From positions 1 through 64,000 of the forward strand of contig JAUIFO010000006.1 of NCBI GenBank assembly GCA_030430385.1: DNA of 64,000 nucleotides, read 5' to 3'. A program made the position numbers and the translations under genes. The stretch is from Bacteroidia bacterium (GTDB taxonomy: Bacteria; Bacteroidota; Bacteroidia; Flavobacteriales; Flavobacteriaceae). Positions 41,282 through 50,379 of the stretch are shown here, in pieces. A model generated the notes under the pieces. It was given only the letters and a program-made list of their open reading frames with translations. It did no database searches and was not told where the DNA came from. Numbering within the stretch: position 1 is the stretch's first letter; each line of letters opens with the position of its first letter.

Positions 41282-42850
41282 ATGTCTGCATCAACACTTA
41301 AACCTCATCAAAGAGAACTTTGGGGGCAACCAATAGGACTTTACGTTTTATTTTTAACTGAAATGTGGGAGCGTTTTTCCTACTACGGAATGAGAGCCCT
41401 TTTAGTGCTTTATATGACTACAGCAACTATTGGTGATGATAGAGGTGCAGGTTTAGGGTGGACAAGTAAAGAAGCTTTAGCACTTTATGGTTGGTACACT
41501 ATGTTAGTGTATGTAATGTCTATTCCTGGTGGAATGATAGCAGATAAGCTAATTGGTCAAAAAAAGTCTGTGTTGCTCGGAGCTATAATTTTATGTCTTG
41601 GACATGGCGTTTTAGTTCTTACCGATATTTGGGCATTTTATACTGGTCTAGGCCTTGTGATTTTAGGAGTTGGATTGTTAAAACCAAATATTTCTACAAT
41701 GGTTGGAGGTTTATATAAAGAAGGTGATATAAGGCGAGATAAAGGATTCAGTATTTTTTACATTGGAATTAATTTAGGCTCTCTGCTAGCCACAATGATT
41801 GTTGGATTAGTAGTTGCTAAATGGGGTTGGCACGCTGGCTTTGGTCTTGCAGGTATTGTGATGTTATTAGGACTTATTAATTATATCGCTGGGCAAAAAT
41901 ACTTAACTCAAGTAGGTAATTTTGAGCCTCCTAAAAAGGATGATCCTAACGAGATTTCTTATGGACAACTCTACTCAAAACTGTTTAAATCACCAGTCCA
42001 ACTTACATTTACAGTTATACTGTTATTGATATCGGCTTATGGATGGTATAAGTTAGAATGGGGTTACGGACTTTTATTTTTATTTCTTACTGCAGTGATT
42101 TCGTTATTGATGATGATTTATAAAGAGTTGGATTCTCAAGTTTATAAAGACCGCTTTATGGTATTACTGTTATCTTTTATAATGGTAATAGTATTTTGGG
42201 GAGCTTTTGAACAAGCAGGTGGTTTAATGAACTTATATACCGAATCAAAAGTCGATAGGGTATTATTTGGATGGGAAATTCCAACGGTTATGTTTCAGAG
42301 TTTAAATGCTGGATTTATCATCATTTTTGCTACACTTGTTGCTTCAATTTGGGCTAAGCGAAAACTAAAAGGCAAAGAAGGAACCTCTATATTTAAAATG
42401 GCAGTTGGTATCATCATTATGGGATTTGGTTTTCTTTTTATGGTATTCGCAGCTATGGAATTTGAAAAATCTGGTACTTCTAGTATGATCTGGCTTGTGT
42501 TAGCTTACTTATTTCATACCATTGGTGAGTTGTGTTTATCTCCTGTTGCACTATCTTTTATTACAAAATTAACGCCAGTAAAGTATGCATCATTAATGAT
42601 GGGTGTTTATTTTGCAGCTACAGGCCTTGGTAGTAAAGTTGCAGGAATTGTTGGTGAAGCTGCTAGTGATTTTGGGGAATACACAATATTTTTAGGAATC
42701 TTAATTTTTACAGTTGTAGTTGGTACTTTGTTTATTTTACTGCTGAAACCTTTAAAGCGTTTGACTCATGGAGCAGAAGATAATGAACGCGAAATGCATA
42801 GTGATGAAGCTGAAGGTTTTGAATTAGCAGATCCTGAGATTAATAACTAA
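41282..42850 (+). CDS. proton-dependent oligopeptide transporter (POT family)
   Basis: A 522-residue major-facilitator protein with 12 or more helices. The POT signature ELWGQPIGLYVLFLTEMWER, with ERFSYYGMRALLVLYM next to it (the ExxERFxYYG motif), is at residues 12-45, and the motif FYIGINLGSLLA follows near 155. It imports di- and tripeptides with protons. A terminator at 42868 closes it. A second POT gene follows 75 bases later and is a paralogue rather than a copy. Confidence 0.94.
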   Translation: MSASTLKPHQRELWGQPIGLYVLFLTEMWERFSYYGMRALLVLYMTTATIGDDRGAGLGWTSKEALALYGWYTMLVYVMSIPGGMIADKLIGQKKSVLLGAIILCLGHGVLVLTDIWAFYTGLGLVILGVGLLKPNISTMVGGLYKEGDIRRDKGFSIFYIGINLGSLLATMIVGLVVAKWGWHAGFGLAGIVMLLGLINYIAGQKYLTQVGNFEPPKKDDPNEISYGQLYSKLFKSPVQLTFTVILLLISAYGWYKLEWGYGLLFLFLTAVISLLMMIYKELDSQVYKDRFMVLLLSFIMVIVFWGAFEQAGGLMNLYTESKVDRVLFGWEIPTVMFQSLNAGFIIIFATLVASIWAKRKLKGKEGTSIFKMAVGIIIMGFGFLFMVFAAMEFEKSGTSSMIWLVLAYLFHTIGELCLSPVALSFITKLTPVKYASLMMGVYFAATGLGSKVAGIVGEAASDFGEYTIFLGILIFTVVVGTLFILLLKPLKRLTHGAEDNEREMHSDEAEGFELADPEINN

Positions 42851-42867
42851 TAGCATATAAATAGTTG

Positions 42868-42899
42868 ACCCTTATGTATTCCATGCATAAGGGTTTTTG
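42868..42899 (+). terminator. rho-independent terminator after the first POT gene
   Basis: ACCCTTATG (42868-42876) pairs with CATAAGGGT (42886-42894) around a 9-base loop, then TTTTG and further T. It separates the two transporter genes. Confidence 0.8.
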
Positions 42900-42924
42900 T
42901 TTTTCTAACTAATATATTTCCTTT

Positions 42925-44709
42925 ATGAATACTGATATCGAAAATCTTTTTAAAGATAAGGTCATTGGGCATCCAGCAGGTTTGTTTGTGATCTTTTTTA
43001 CTGAAATGTGGGAGCGTTTTTCATTCTATGGAATGAAAATTCTTTTAGTATTGTTCTTAACAGCACCTTTTTTAAGTGATAATCCTGGCTGGGAATGGTC
43101 TCGTGAAAATGCCTTAGCATTAATTGGAACCTACTCATCATTATTATACTTAACGCCTATTGTAGGAGGTTGGCTAGCCGACAAATACACAGGATACAAA
43201 TGGGCTGTTATCATTGGTTGTTTTATTATGATGCTTGGTCACGCAGCTATGGTATTTGAAACAACGTGGTCTTTATATTTAGGTTTAGCACTTTTAGTTA
43301 TAGGAACAGGTTTTTTTAAGCCTAATATGACGTCAATGATTTCAGAAATGTATAAGGGAAAGGAATCCAAGAAAGATGGTGCTTACACTATTTATTATAT
43401 GGGTGTTAATGCTGGAGCCTTCTTTGGAATGATGTTGTGTGGCTATTTAGCTGAAAACATTGGCTGGAGCTATGGGTTTGGTCTTGCTGGAATTTTTATG
43501 TTAGGCGGATTAATTCAGTTTTGGTTAGCTAAAGATCTATTTGGTTCTATTGGTGAAAAACCTTCTAAAGTTCATGAAGTTGAATTGCCTCAGAATATCA
43601 ATGAAGATAGTCCAAAAGAACACGACACTTCTGTAACAACTGAAAAACTGAATCCGTTTACGATGGTGGATAAGGTGCTTATCTTACTGTCTTCAATAGG
43701 CGGACTTCTTTACCTATTTAACGACCCTATGTCTAAAATTGGAAACATCAATATGCTAGACTTTAAAATAGGAAGTTTAGATGGCTCGAATGTTACCATT
43801 CTTGTAGCATTAGTACTATTTTTATTTCTCATCATTTCTAGGATTCTTAGATATAGTCCTATTGTGAGAGATAAAATTTTAGCGGTATCAATTTTCGGTA
43901 TTTTTACAGTGTTTTTCTTTGCTGCATTTGAGCAATCACTCGGATCGATGACCTTATTTGCTAGAGATTATACAGACAGGCTTTTAGAAGGGTCTTCAGC
44001 TACAATTTTCAAAGTTATTGATGCGATTCTAACAGTCGTACCATTAGCAATCATCACTTGGGTATTATACTTATTGTTTAAAAAGACGTTTGCTAAGATC
44101 CCATCTTCAAATGTGGTTTTGGCACTTACTTTTGTTTTTCTTTGGTTTGTTGTGGGTTATAAATTAGTGAACGAATTTAGTAAAGATGCAACTGAAGTTG
44201 GCGCTTCTTGGTTCGGGATATTAAACTCTTTCTTTATTATTACGTTAGCACCATTGTTTTCTAAATGGTGGGAAAGTAAATACAATCCGAGTGTCGCTAT
44301 GAAATATGGTATCGGATTGATTTTACTCGGACTAGGTTTTGGTGTGTTGGTTTTTGGAACAATGGGAATTCCGCAAGGCGCTAAAACGGCTTCGGTAAGT
44401 ATGATCTTTTTGATCTTAGCATACTTACTTCACACAATGGGAGAACTCTGTATCTCACCTGTAGGATTGTCCTATTTGAGTAAACTTGTTCCTGGTAGAA
44501 TGATTGGATTTATGTTTGGTATTTGGTATTTAGCCATTGCTATTGGTCAAAAAGCTGCTGGTACAATGGGAGGAATGATCGACAAGATTTCCGAAGAATA
44601 TTCGTTGAGTACCTTCTTTTTAATATTTGCTTTGGTTCCTGCTGGTGTCGGTGTAATTTCAATGTTACTGAATCCGGTTCTAAAGAAATTAATGCATGGT
44701 GTTAAATAA
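42925..44709 (+). CDS. proton-dependent oligopeptide transporter (POT family), second copy
   Basis: A 594-residue POT transporter with the same signature EMWERFSFYGMKILLVL near residue 30 and YYMGVNAGAFFGMML near 155. It is about 70 residues longer than its neighbour, mainly from a charged loop (EKPSKVHEVELPQNINEDS, near residues 212-240) and extra helices between the two halves. It probably imports peptides with a different specificity. A terminator follows at 44733. Confidence 0.93.
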   Translation: MNTDIENLFKDKVIGHPAGLFVIFFTEMWERFSFYGMKILLVLFLTAPFLSDNPGWEWSRENALALIGTYSSLLYLTPIVGGWLADKYTGYKWAVIIGCFIMMLGHAAMVFETTWSLYLGLALLVIGTGFFKPNMTSMISEMYKGKESKKDGAYTIYYMGVNAGAFFGMMLCGYLAENIGWSYGFGLAGIFMLGGLIQFWLAKDLFGSIGEKPSKVHEVELPQNINEDSPKEHDTSVTTEKLNPFTMVDKVLILLSSIGGLLYLFNDPMSKIGNINMLDFKIGSLDGSNVTILVALVLFLFLIISRILRYSPIVRDKILAVSIFGIFTVFFFAAFEQSLGSMTLFARDYTDRLLEGSSATIFKVIDAILTVVPLAIITWVLYLLFKKTFAKIPSSNVVLALTFVFLWFVVGYKLVNEFSKDATEVGASWFGILNSFFIITLAPLFSKWWESKYNPSVAMKYGIGLILLGLGFGVLVFGTMGIPQGAKTASVSMIFLILAYLLHTMGELCISPVGLSYLSKLVPGRMIGFMFGIWYLAIAIGQKAAGTMGGMIDKISEEYSLSTFFLIFALVPAGVGVISMLLNPVLKKLMHGVK

Positions 44710-44732
44710 CGAATAAATCGTTAAAATAACCT

Positions 44733-44760
44733 AAAATGCTCCTTGTTTGGAGCATTTTTT
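44733..44760 (+). terminator. rho-independent terminator after the second POT gene
   Basis: AAATGCTCC (44734-44742) pairs with GGAGCATTT (44749-44757) around TTGTTT, followed by more T. Confidence 0.85.
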
Positions 44761-44794
44761 GTAAGTTCGGAATGGAAATTGCAACAAATCAGTT

Positions 44795-45346
44795 ATGAAA
44801 AAAATAGTATACATAGTCGCTTTAGCATTACTTACTTCAGTTAGTAGTTTTGCGCAAGTACAAGAAATTAATTGGGTAACCTTAGACGAGGCCTTAGCAC
44901 TTCAGAAGAAAAACCCTAAAAAGATAATGATGGATGTTTATACCAATTGGTGTGGTCCATGTAAAATGCTAGATAAAAATACCTTCCACAATCCTGATGT
45001 TGTGAACTACGTTAACGCTAATTATTATGCCGTTAAATTTAATGGCGAAGGTAATGAAACTGTAAATTTTGATGGTAAGACATTTGCTAATCCTAACTTT
45101 AAACCAGAATTATCGAATAGAAGAAATAGTGCACATGAGCTTACGCGATATTTACAAGTAAGTGCTTATCCAACCATTGTGTTTTTTGATGAAGATGCAA
45201 AAGTCATTGCACCTATTCGTGGTTATCAGAAACCACAAGGCATTGAAATGTATTTAAAACTCTTCAAGGATGACGATTATGTTGGAATGGATCAAGAAGG
45301 TTTTAACGCTTATGCTCTTGCCTTTAAACCTGAATTTAAAGAATAA
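44795..45346 (+). CDS. exported thioredoxin-fold protein
   Basis: A 183-residue protein with a signal peptide (hydrophobic 5-19, ending SSFAQ) and a thioredoxin fold. The redox motif is C53-G-P-C56 in YTNWCGPCKML, and the cis-Pro lies in SAYPTIVFF. A roughly 25-residue insertion (NFDGKTFANPNFKPELSN) separates the two. It probably works as a periplasmic thiol-disulfide reductase or protein-fixing factor. The terminator lies in the coding end of the convergent comEC gene (45372-45407). Confidence 0.87.
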   Translation: MKKIVYIVALALLTSVSSFAQVQEINWVTLDEALALQKKNPKKIMMDVYTNWCGPCKMLDKNTFHNPDVVNYVNANYYAVKFNGEGNETVNFDGKTFANPNFKPELSNRRNSAHELTRYLQVSAYPTIVFFDEDAKVIAPIRGYQKPQGIEMYLKLFKDDDYVGMDQEGFNAYALAFKPEFKE

Positions 45347-45354
45347 TATTAGTC

Positions 45355-47388
45355 TCAATTTATAATATAAGCTCCAGTTTCATATGTGCTATGAAACTGG
45401 AGTTTTTCGTTTCTACAAGTTGCTTTCCAGCGTTCTACGTAAGATTTGTAATTGCTACCATCTGCTATAATTGTTTTTGGTTTTAAAGAGTCGATGAGTC
45501 GCTTGAGATTGATTTTAGGAGAATTCCTTAACAAGACATAATCTGGATTAAATTGCTTTACATCGTAAACGCCTAGACTGTCAACGATAAGAATAGTAGC
45601 ATTTTTAAATTGATACACATTTTTAACAGAATCATAGTTTGTAGATGAGATGAAGTTCGCAATTTGAAAATCCTTAATCTGTTGGTTATTGTCAATCTTT
45701 GAAGTTTCTAAATTATGCCAAATATATAATGCCGTATTTCTTTTTTCAGCCAAAAGTGTACGCTTACTTTTATGAAAAATTACAAATGCTTCAGTAGTAT
45801 TTTTGTACTTTGTGTAGACCCAAATCCCCTGATATATTATTATTCCCAAAAGTAGAAAGCGAACCGATTTGTAATGTAGCTGTTTTATGAGTAGCGTAAA
45901 GCCCAATAAGACGATGTAGCTTCCTATAACATGGCTAATTTCAAATGGAATGTCCTTAAAAATAAAATGTTCTTGTTGAGATACGCAAGAAACTAATCTG
46001 TTCATCGCTTTGATGAATGTTCCAAGTATTGTTGCGAGCATTTCAGGTAGCGCATCAAATATACTCAACAAAATAACCAAAAGTCCAAGCCCTAAGATCA
46101 AGCCCAAAAAAGGAATGATTATTAGGTTAGAAACAAAAAATAACCCGGGAAATTGATGAAAATAAAACAAGCTTATTGGAACCACACCAAATTGAGCAGC
46201 CAAAGAAACGGTGAATATTTTCCATAAATAATCCACCAATGTATACTTTGGTGACCAAAGTTTGTAAAATAAAGGTTGGATAGATACAATAGAAAATACA
46301 GCAGCATAACTCATTTGAAATCCGACGTCAAACACAAACATTGGTTTGATCAAAAGCAACACGAATATCGATATAGATAAGGTGTTGTAAATATTTGTCG
46401 GACGATTCAAATGCATTGCTATAGCAACGATACTGAACATTGTGACAGCTCTAGTCACTGAAGCCGATAAACCTGCAATAATGGCAAAGCTCCAAAGCAA
46501 ACAAAGTAATAGTGTTACTTTTATTCCTTTTCCATACTTAATGTATTCTAATGGTTTGAATAGACTATTCAAAATCAGCAAAATAATTCCAATATGTAAA
46601 CCAGAAATAGCAAGTATATGTATTGCGCCTGCATCAACGTAATTATTGTATGTTTCTCTATCAATGTCTTGTCGTTGGCCAAGCAGTAAGGCATTGATAA
46701 TCGCTAATTCTTTCTCTCTGAATTGGTGTGTTTTTAGATTTTTATTGATGCGTTTTCTGAGTTGATCTGCCTTGCTGAATATACTATGGGATTTGTGCTC
46801 AAGCTTGATAAGTGTCCCTGCCTCTGCATACAATTGATGATAGATGTACTGTCGTTTTAAATAGGATTTGTAGTCAAACTGATTAGGATTTAAAGGACTT
46901 TTGATGTCTTTTAATTCTGAATAACAAACGAGGACATCACCAACGTTATATAGGTTATTTAAACTGTCTTTCCTCAGATTTAAAAGCAGTTTTCCTGACG
47001 CCTCTTTATGATTGAATGACAAGATGCTTACACTATATTTTTCATTGTATTGAGTTGGCTTTAAGCGCTCATCAATTTTAAATTGTATCCATTGGTTCTC
47101 AGTAATATCAATTGTTTGTTTTGTATAGTGACTGTTAAAATTTGATTGATCGTGTAGGTGATAGGTCAACACGCCAAGACTAATCATAAGCAGATAAGCT
47201 GTTATTCCAAACCCAATATCTTTTCTGAATTTTTGTTTAGTTACAATAAGACTTATAAAAGACCCAACTAATAAGCTCATCGTGCAGATGAATATGGATA
47301 ACAATGACAGGTTTGTGTAATGTCCAACACAAATACCTAACACCAAGCATAGCGTCAGTTTTATAATTAAAAAGTTAAGAGTTTTCAC
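45355..47388 (-). CDS. comEC: ComEC/Rec2-family DNA uptake channel protein
   Basis: A 677-residue polytopic protein. A DUF4131-type N-terminal region is followed by the competence domain with the signature HILAISGLHIGIILLIL near residue 255 and about eight further helices. ComEC forms the inner membrane channel for transforming DNA. The C-terminal third lacks the HxHxDH of the metallo-beta-lactamase domain present in many homologues, so that part is either lost or degenerate. It is the last gene of the surE operon. Confidence 0.87.
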   Translation of the reverse strand: MKTLNFLIIKLTLCLVLGICVGHYTNLSLLSIFICTMSLLVGSFISLIVTKQKFRKDIGFGITAYLLMISLGVLTYHLHDQSNFNSHYTKQTIDITENQWIQFKIDERLKPTQYNEKYSVSILSFNHKEASGKLLLNLRKDSLNNLYNVGDVLVCYSELKDIKSPLNPNQFDYKSYLKRQYIYHQLYAEAGTLIKLEHKSHSIFSKADQLRKRINKNLKTHQFREKELAIINALLLGQRQDIDRETYNNYVDAGAIHILAISGLHIGIILLILNSLFKPLEYIKYGKGIKVTLLLCLLWSFAIIAGLSASVTRAVTMFSIVAIAMHLNRPTNIYNTLSISIFVLLLIKPMFVFDVGFQMSYAAVFSIVSIQPLFYKLWSPKYTLVDYLWKIFTVSLAAQFGVVPISLFYFHQFPGLFFVSNLIIIPFLGLILGLGLLVILLSIFDALPEMLATILGTFIKAMNRLVSCVSQQEHFIFKDIPFEISHVIGSYIVLLGFTLLIKQLHYKSVRFLLLGIIIYQGIWVYTKYKNTTEAFVIFHKSKRTLLAEKRNTALYIWHNLETSKIDNNQQIKDFQIANFISSTNYDSVKNVYQFKNATILIVDSLGVYDVKQFNPDYVLLRNSPKINLKRLIDSLKPKTIIADGSNYKSYVERWKATCRNEKLQFHSTYETGAYIIN
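45372..45407 (+). terminator. rho-independent terminator of the thioredoxin gene, inside comEC
   Basis: CTCCAGTTTCAT (45372-45383) pairs perfectly with ATGAAACTGGAG (45391-45402) around a 7-base loop, and TTTTT follows at 45403-45407. The T run is only on the plus-strand side. The element lies wholly within the last codons of comEC, which runs on the other strand. Confidence 0.85.
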
Positions 47389-47427
47389 ACTCTTAATATA
47401 GTAAATAATCTACATATAGAAAATAAT

Positions 47428-47955
47428 CTAAATCACGCGTCTAGCCTGAACGTAAGCAAGATACCAATAGCGTTCAGATAAATTTGAAGTAATAACGCCT
47501 CTACTTGTTGTTGAATGAATGAATTCTACATAGCCTGGTCTGGCTTTTGTGACAATACCAACATGATTCACATTACGACTGTTCTTTTTTGTAGCAAAGA
47601 ATAATAAATCACCTTCTTTAACATCGTTAACATCAATCCATTGTCCTGTTGTTTTTAATGCTGAAGTTGTTCTTGGTAATTGTATGTTTTCTTTTTGAAA
47701 AGAGGTGACAACCAAACCTGAACAATCCATACCTCGTTTTGTTGTGCCACCATATTTATACTTTGTACCTTTGAAAGATTCCGCATAACTGATGATGTTT
47801 TTTATAGCTTTTGTTGGAGGTGTTGAAGTAGACGTTGATGTACGAGATCGTTGTTCGGTTTTAGCCGATTTTGACTTTTTGGTTTTAATGCCTTTAGAAG
47901 AATTACAACTTCCAAAACCAATACATAGAATAAGTAGGAGTATAGCTTTTTTCAT
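47428..47955 (-). CDS. NlpC/P60-family cell wall peptidase lipoprotein
   Basis: A 175-residue protein with a lipoprotein signal (lipobox FGSC, C17) and a Ser/Thr/Lys-rich linker to about residue 48. The NlpC/P60 domain has catalytic C78 in MDCSGLV, H131 in VNHVGIV and H147 in EFIHSTTS. It cuts peptidoglycan stem peptides. The ATG at 47955 is chosen because it begins the signal peptide; the frame extends to 48015 and would add 20 residues. It lies between lpxB and comEC. Confidence 0.9.
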   Translation of the reverse strand: MKKAILLLILCIGFGSCNSSKGIKTKKSKSAKTEQRSRTSTSTSTPPTKAIKNIISYAESFKGTKYKYGGTTKRGMDCSGLVVTSFQKENIQLPRTTSALKTTGQWIDVNDVKEGDLLFFATKKNSRNVNHVGIVTKARPGYVEFIHSTTSRGVITSNLSERYWYLAYVQARRVI

Positions 47956-48017
47956 GGGAGCAAAATAGACATTTGAAGACGTAATTATAACAATGACATC
48001 ACGATTTTTCAACAATA

Positions 48018-49127
48018 TTATTTACAACCTTCAACGATTAACTTAGCTGTAGCTTCACTCGCGCCTTTTCCACCGAGTTTTTGTTCTAATTCGTAATAAT
48101 CTAAAAATAATTGTGTTCGAGTATCGTCATTAAGAATATGATCGAGTTCTTCTTTCAAGCGAAGTTTATTTAAGTCACCTTGAATCAATTCAGTCACAAC
48201 CTCACGATCCATGATTAAGTTAACTAGTGAAATATACTTTAAAGTAATGATGCGTTTGGCAATGTGATAAGAAATAGCATTCGCCTTATAACATACGACT
48301 TGCGGGACTTTAAGCAGCGCGGTTTCAAGAGTGGCTGTTCCTGAAGTAACTAATGCGGCATGAGAAATACTCAGTAGGTCGTAAGTTCTATTAGATACGA
48401 AAGCAACATTATCTTCTTTTATAAATGATTTGTAAAAACTAAAGTCTTGACTTGGAGCACCAGCAATAACAAATTGATAGTCCTTATAATCATCAACAAG
48501 GCTTAGCATAACACCTAACATTTTTGTGATTTCTTGTTTGCGACTTCCTGGTAATAGTGCTATGATAGGTTTTTTGCCGAGCTGAAATTCATTTCTAAAA
48601 GCTTGCTCATCTACTTGAGTTCGGTCAGCAATAGCATCAATTAAAGGGTGTCCAACAAAATGAACATCGTAATTGTGTGTTTTATAGAAGGCTTTTTCAA
48701 AGGGCAAAATAACATACATCGCATCTATATCTCGCTTTATTTTTTTAACACGACTTGCTCTTGATGCCCAAACTTGAGGAGAAATATAATAATGGGTTTT
48801 AAAATGATGCGCTTTTGCCCATTTTGCTATTCTTAAGTTAAACCCTGAGTTGTCTATAAAAATAATAACATCTGGATGATACTGCTCAATGTCTTTTTTG
48901 CAGAAAGAAATAAGGCCCAATATGTTTCTTAGGTTGAAAATCACTTCAGCAAAACCCATAAAAGAACGGTCTTTGTAATGCGAAACTAAAGTGCCACCAA
49001 CTGCTTGCATTAAATCGCCTCCCCAAAATCTGAACTCAGCATTGTTGTCCTGTACTTGTAATGCTTTCATCAAATTGGAACCATGAAGATCTCCTGAGGC
49101 TTCACCTGCAATGATGTAATATTTCAT
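48018..49127 (-). CDS. lpxB: lipid-A-disaccharide synthase
   Basis: A 369-residue GT19 enzyme that couples UDP-diacylglucosamine to lipid X, forming the lipid A disaccharide at the inner membrane. Motifs seen are YYIIAGEASGDLHGS at the start, FRFWGGDLMQAVGGTLVSHY, and SGTATLETALLKVPQV near the C-terminus. The VALLPGSRKQEI-type stretch is IIALLPGSRKQEI. It abuts the 95-residue membrane protein gene by zero bases. Complete length for the family. Confidence 0.94.
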   Translation of the reverse strand: MKYYIIAGEASGDLHGSNLMKALQVQDNNAEFRFWGGDLMQAVGGTLVSHYKDRSFMGFAEVIFNLRNILGLISFCKKDIEQYHPDVIIFIDNSGFNLRIAKWAKAHHFKTHYYISPQVWASRASRVKKIKRDIDAMYVILPFEKAFYKTHNYDVHFVGHPLIDAIADRTQVDEQAFRNEFQLGKKPIIALLPGSRKQEITKMLGVMLSLVDDYKDYQFVIAGAPSQDFSFYKSFIKEDNVAFVSNRTYDLLSISHAALVTSGTATLETALLKVPQVVCYKANAISYHIAKRIITLKYISLVNLIMDREVVTELIQGDLNKLRLKEELDHILNDDTRTQLFLDYYELEQKLGGKGASEATAKLIVEGCK

Positions 49128-49415
49128 TTAAACAAATCTTATGATTATGGTAATTAGAGCAACAAATATGGTTGCAATAAGTACGCCTTTAGCGCGTTGT
49201 TCTTTGTTGGTATTTATAAATAGAAAAAAAGCACCTAAATTTAAAATAGCACCAATACTAACAAGTTTGGTAAAAACCCCTTGTGCTCTAGCAATATGAT
49301 AAGATTCACTAATTGAGTTTCCTGTTCCAAAAAACAATAAGGAAAGCGTGAAACCAACAGCACTTGCTATCAAACCTATAATAATTCCAACGATGATATC
49401 TTTATTCTTATTCAA
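49128..49415 (-). CDS. small membrane protein
   Basis: A 95-residue protein with three hydrophobic segments (about residues 6-29, 50-68 and 76-94). No known family is recognised. It overlaps surE by eight bases and is directly followed by lpxB, so it belongs to the surE-lpxB transcript. A role in envelope or lipid A metabolism is possible only from context. Confidence 0.72.
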   Translation of the reverse strand: MNKNKDIIVGIIIGLIASAVGFTLSLLFFGTGNSISESYHIARAQGVFTKLVSIGAILNLGAFFLFINTNKEQRAKGVLIATIFVALITIIIRFV

Positions 49416-50181
49416 AATCCCAAGTATTTAATTGTTGTATACAATGATGTGCTGTAAGATCAAATTGAATTGGAACTAAAGATACATAGTTGTTTGTTAA
49501 AGCCCATTCGTCAGTATCTTCGCCTTGATCTAAATTAACAAAGGTTCCCGTTAACCAATAATAGTCTTTTCCATGAGGATTTGTACGTTTGTCGAACTCT
49601 TCAACCCAATTCGCTTTTGCCTGCCTGCATATTTTAATGCCTTTAATGGATTCTTTTTTTGCATCAGGAATGTTCACGTTTAGAACAACACCATGATCTA
49701 AGCCGTGTTTTAAAACATTTTCAGTAATGGTTTTAACATAAGCTTGACAAGCTTCAAAATTCGCATTCCAATTGTAATTGCATAGCGAAAACCCAATAGC
49801 AGGAATTCCTTCTATTCCAGCTTCAATTGCAGCACTCATGGTTCCAGAGTAAATTACGTTAATCGAAGCATTTGAGCCATGATTAATTCCAGAAACACAC
49901 AAATCTGGTCGTCTATCTAGTATTTGTCTAACGCCTAATTTTACACAGTCTGCAGGTGTGCCAGAACAGCTATACTCTTTTTGCGGACCATCATCTATAA
50001 CAACGCTTTCTACATGCAGTGTAGAGTTGATGGTTATTGCGTGTCCCATCCCACTTTGTGGACTGTCAGGAGCTACAACAACAACGTCACCAATTGTGGT
50101 CATTACTTTTATAAGGGCTCTTATTCCTGGAGCAGTAATTCCGTCATCATTTGTAACTAATATTAAGGGCTTTTCAGACAT
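49408..50181 (-). CDS. surE: 5'/3'-nucleotidase SurE
   Basis: A 257-residue metal-dependent nucleotidase. The metal ligands are D12 and D13 in LVTNDDGITAPG, with S43 in DSPQSGMGHAIT, and N in GINHGSNA. It removes phosphate from nucleoside 5'- or 3'-monophosphates. Length and motifs are complete. Upstream, 50205-50212 reads TACTTTTG on the minus strand, a probable -7 box. Confidence 0.95.
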   Translation of the reverse strand: MSEKPLILVTNDDGITAPGIRALIKVMTTIGDVVVVAPDSPQSGMGHAITINSTLHVESVVIDDGPQKEYSCSGTPADCVKLGVRQILDRRPDLCVSGINHGSNASINVIYSGTMSAAIEAGIEGIPAIGFSLCNYNWNANFEACQAYVKTITENVLKHGLDHGVVLNVNIPDAKKESIKGIKICRQAKANWVEEFDKRTNPHGKDYYWLTGTFVNLDQGEDTDEWALTNNYVSLVPIQFDLTAHHCIQQLNTWDFE

Positions 50182-50204
50182 TGATGTTTATGTTTTGATC
50201 TAAG

Positions 50205-50212
50205 CAAAAGTA
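50205..50212 (-). promoter_or_regulatory. -7 promoter box for the surE operon
   Basis: On the minus strand TACTTTTG matches TAnnTTTG, 24 bases before surE. The -33 element is not clear. Confidence 0.45.
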
Positions 50213-50303
50213 AGTAAACACGCTTGAATTTCCTATAAATAGCGCTTTAACAAAAAATTAGTAGCGCATGATTTTATTGGCATGGTTTTTTCTCTTACTT
50301 TAG

Positions 50304-50322
50304 TAGAAATATAGAATTTCTA
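50304..50322. promoter_or_regulatory. inverted repeat upstream of the Prc-type protease
   Basis: TAGAAAT (50304-50310) and ATTTCTA (50316-50322) form a perfect 7-bp inverted repeat with a 5-base spacer, in the divergent region between surE and the protease gene. It could be an operator; the AT-rich arms also make chance possible. Confidence 0.3.
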
Positions 50323-50379
50323 TGTAAGGCTTTTTTGAATAATGGATTTTAAAATTATGCTTTACATTAATTATGTACT

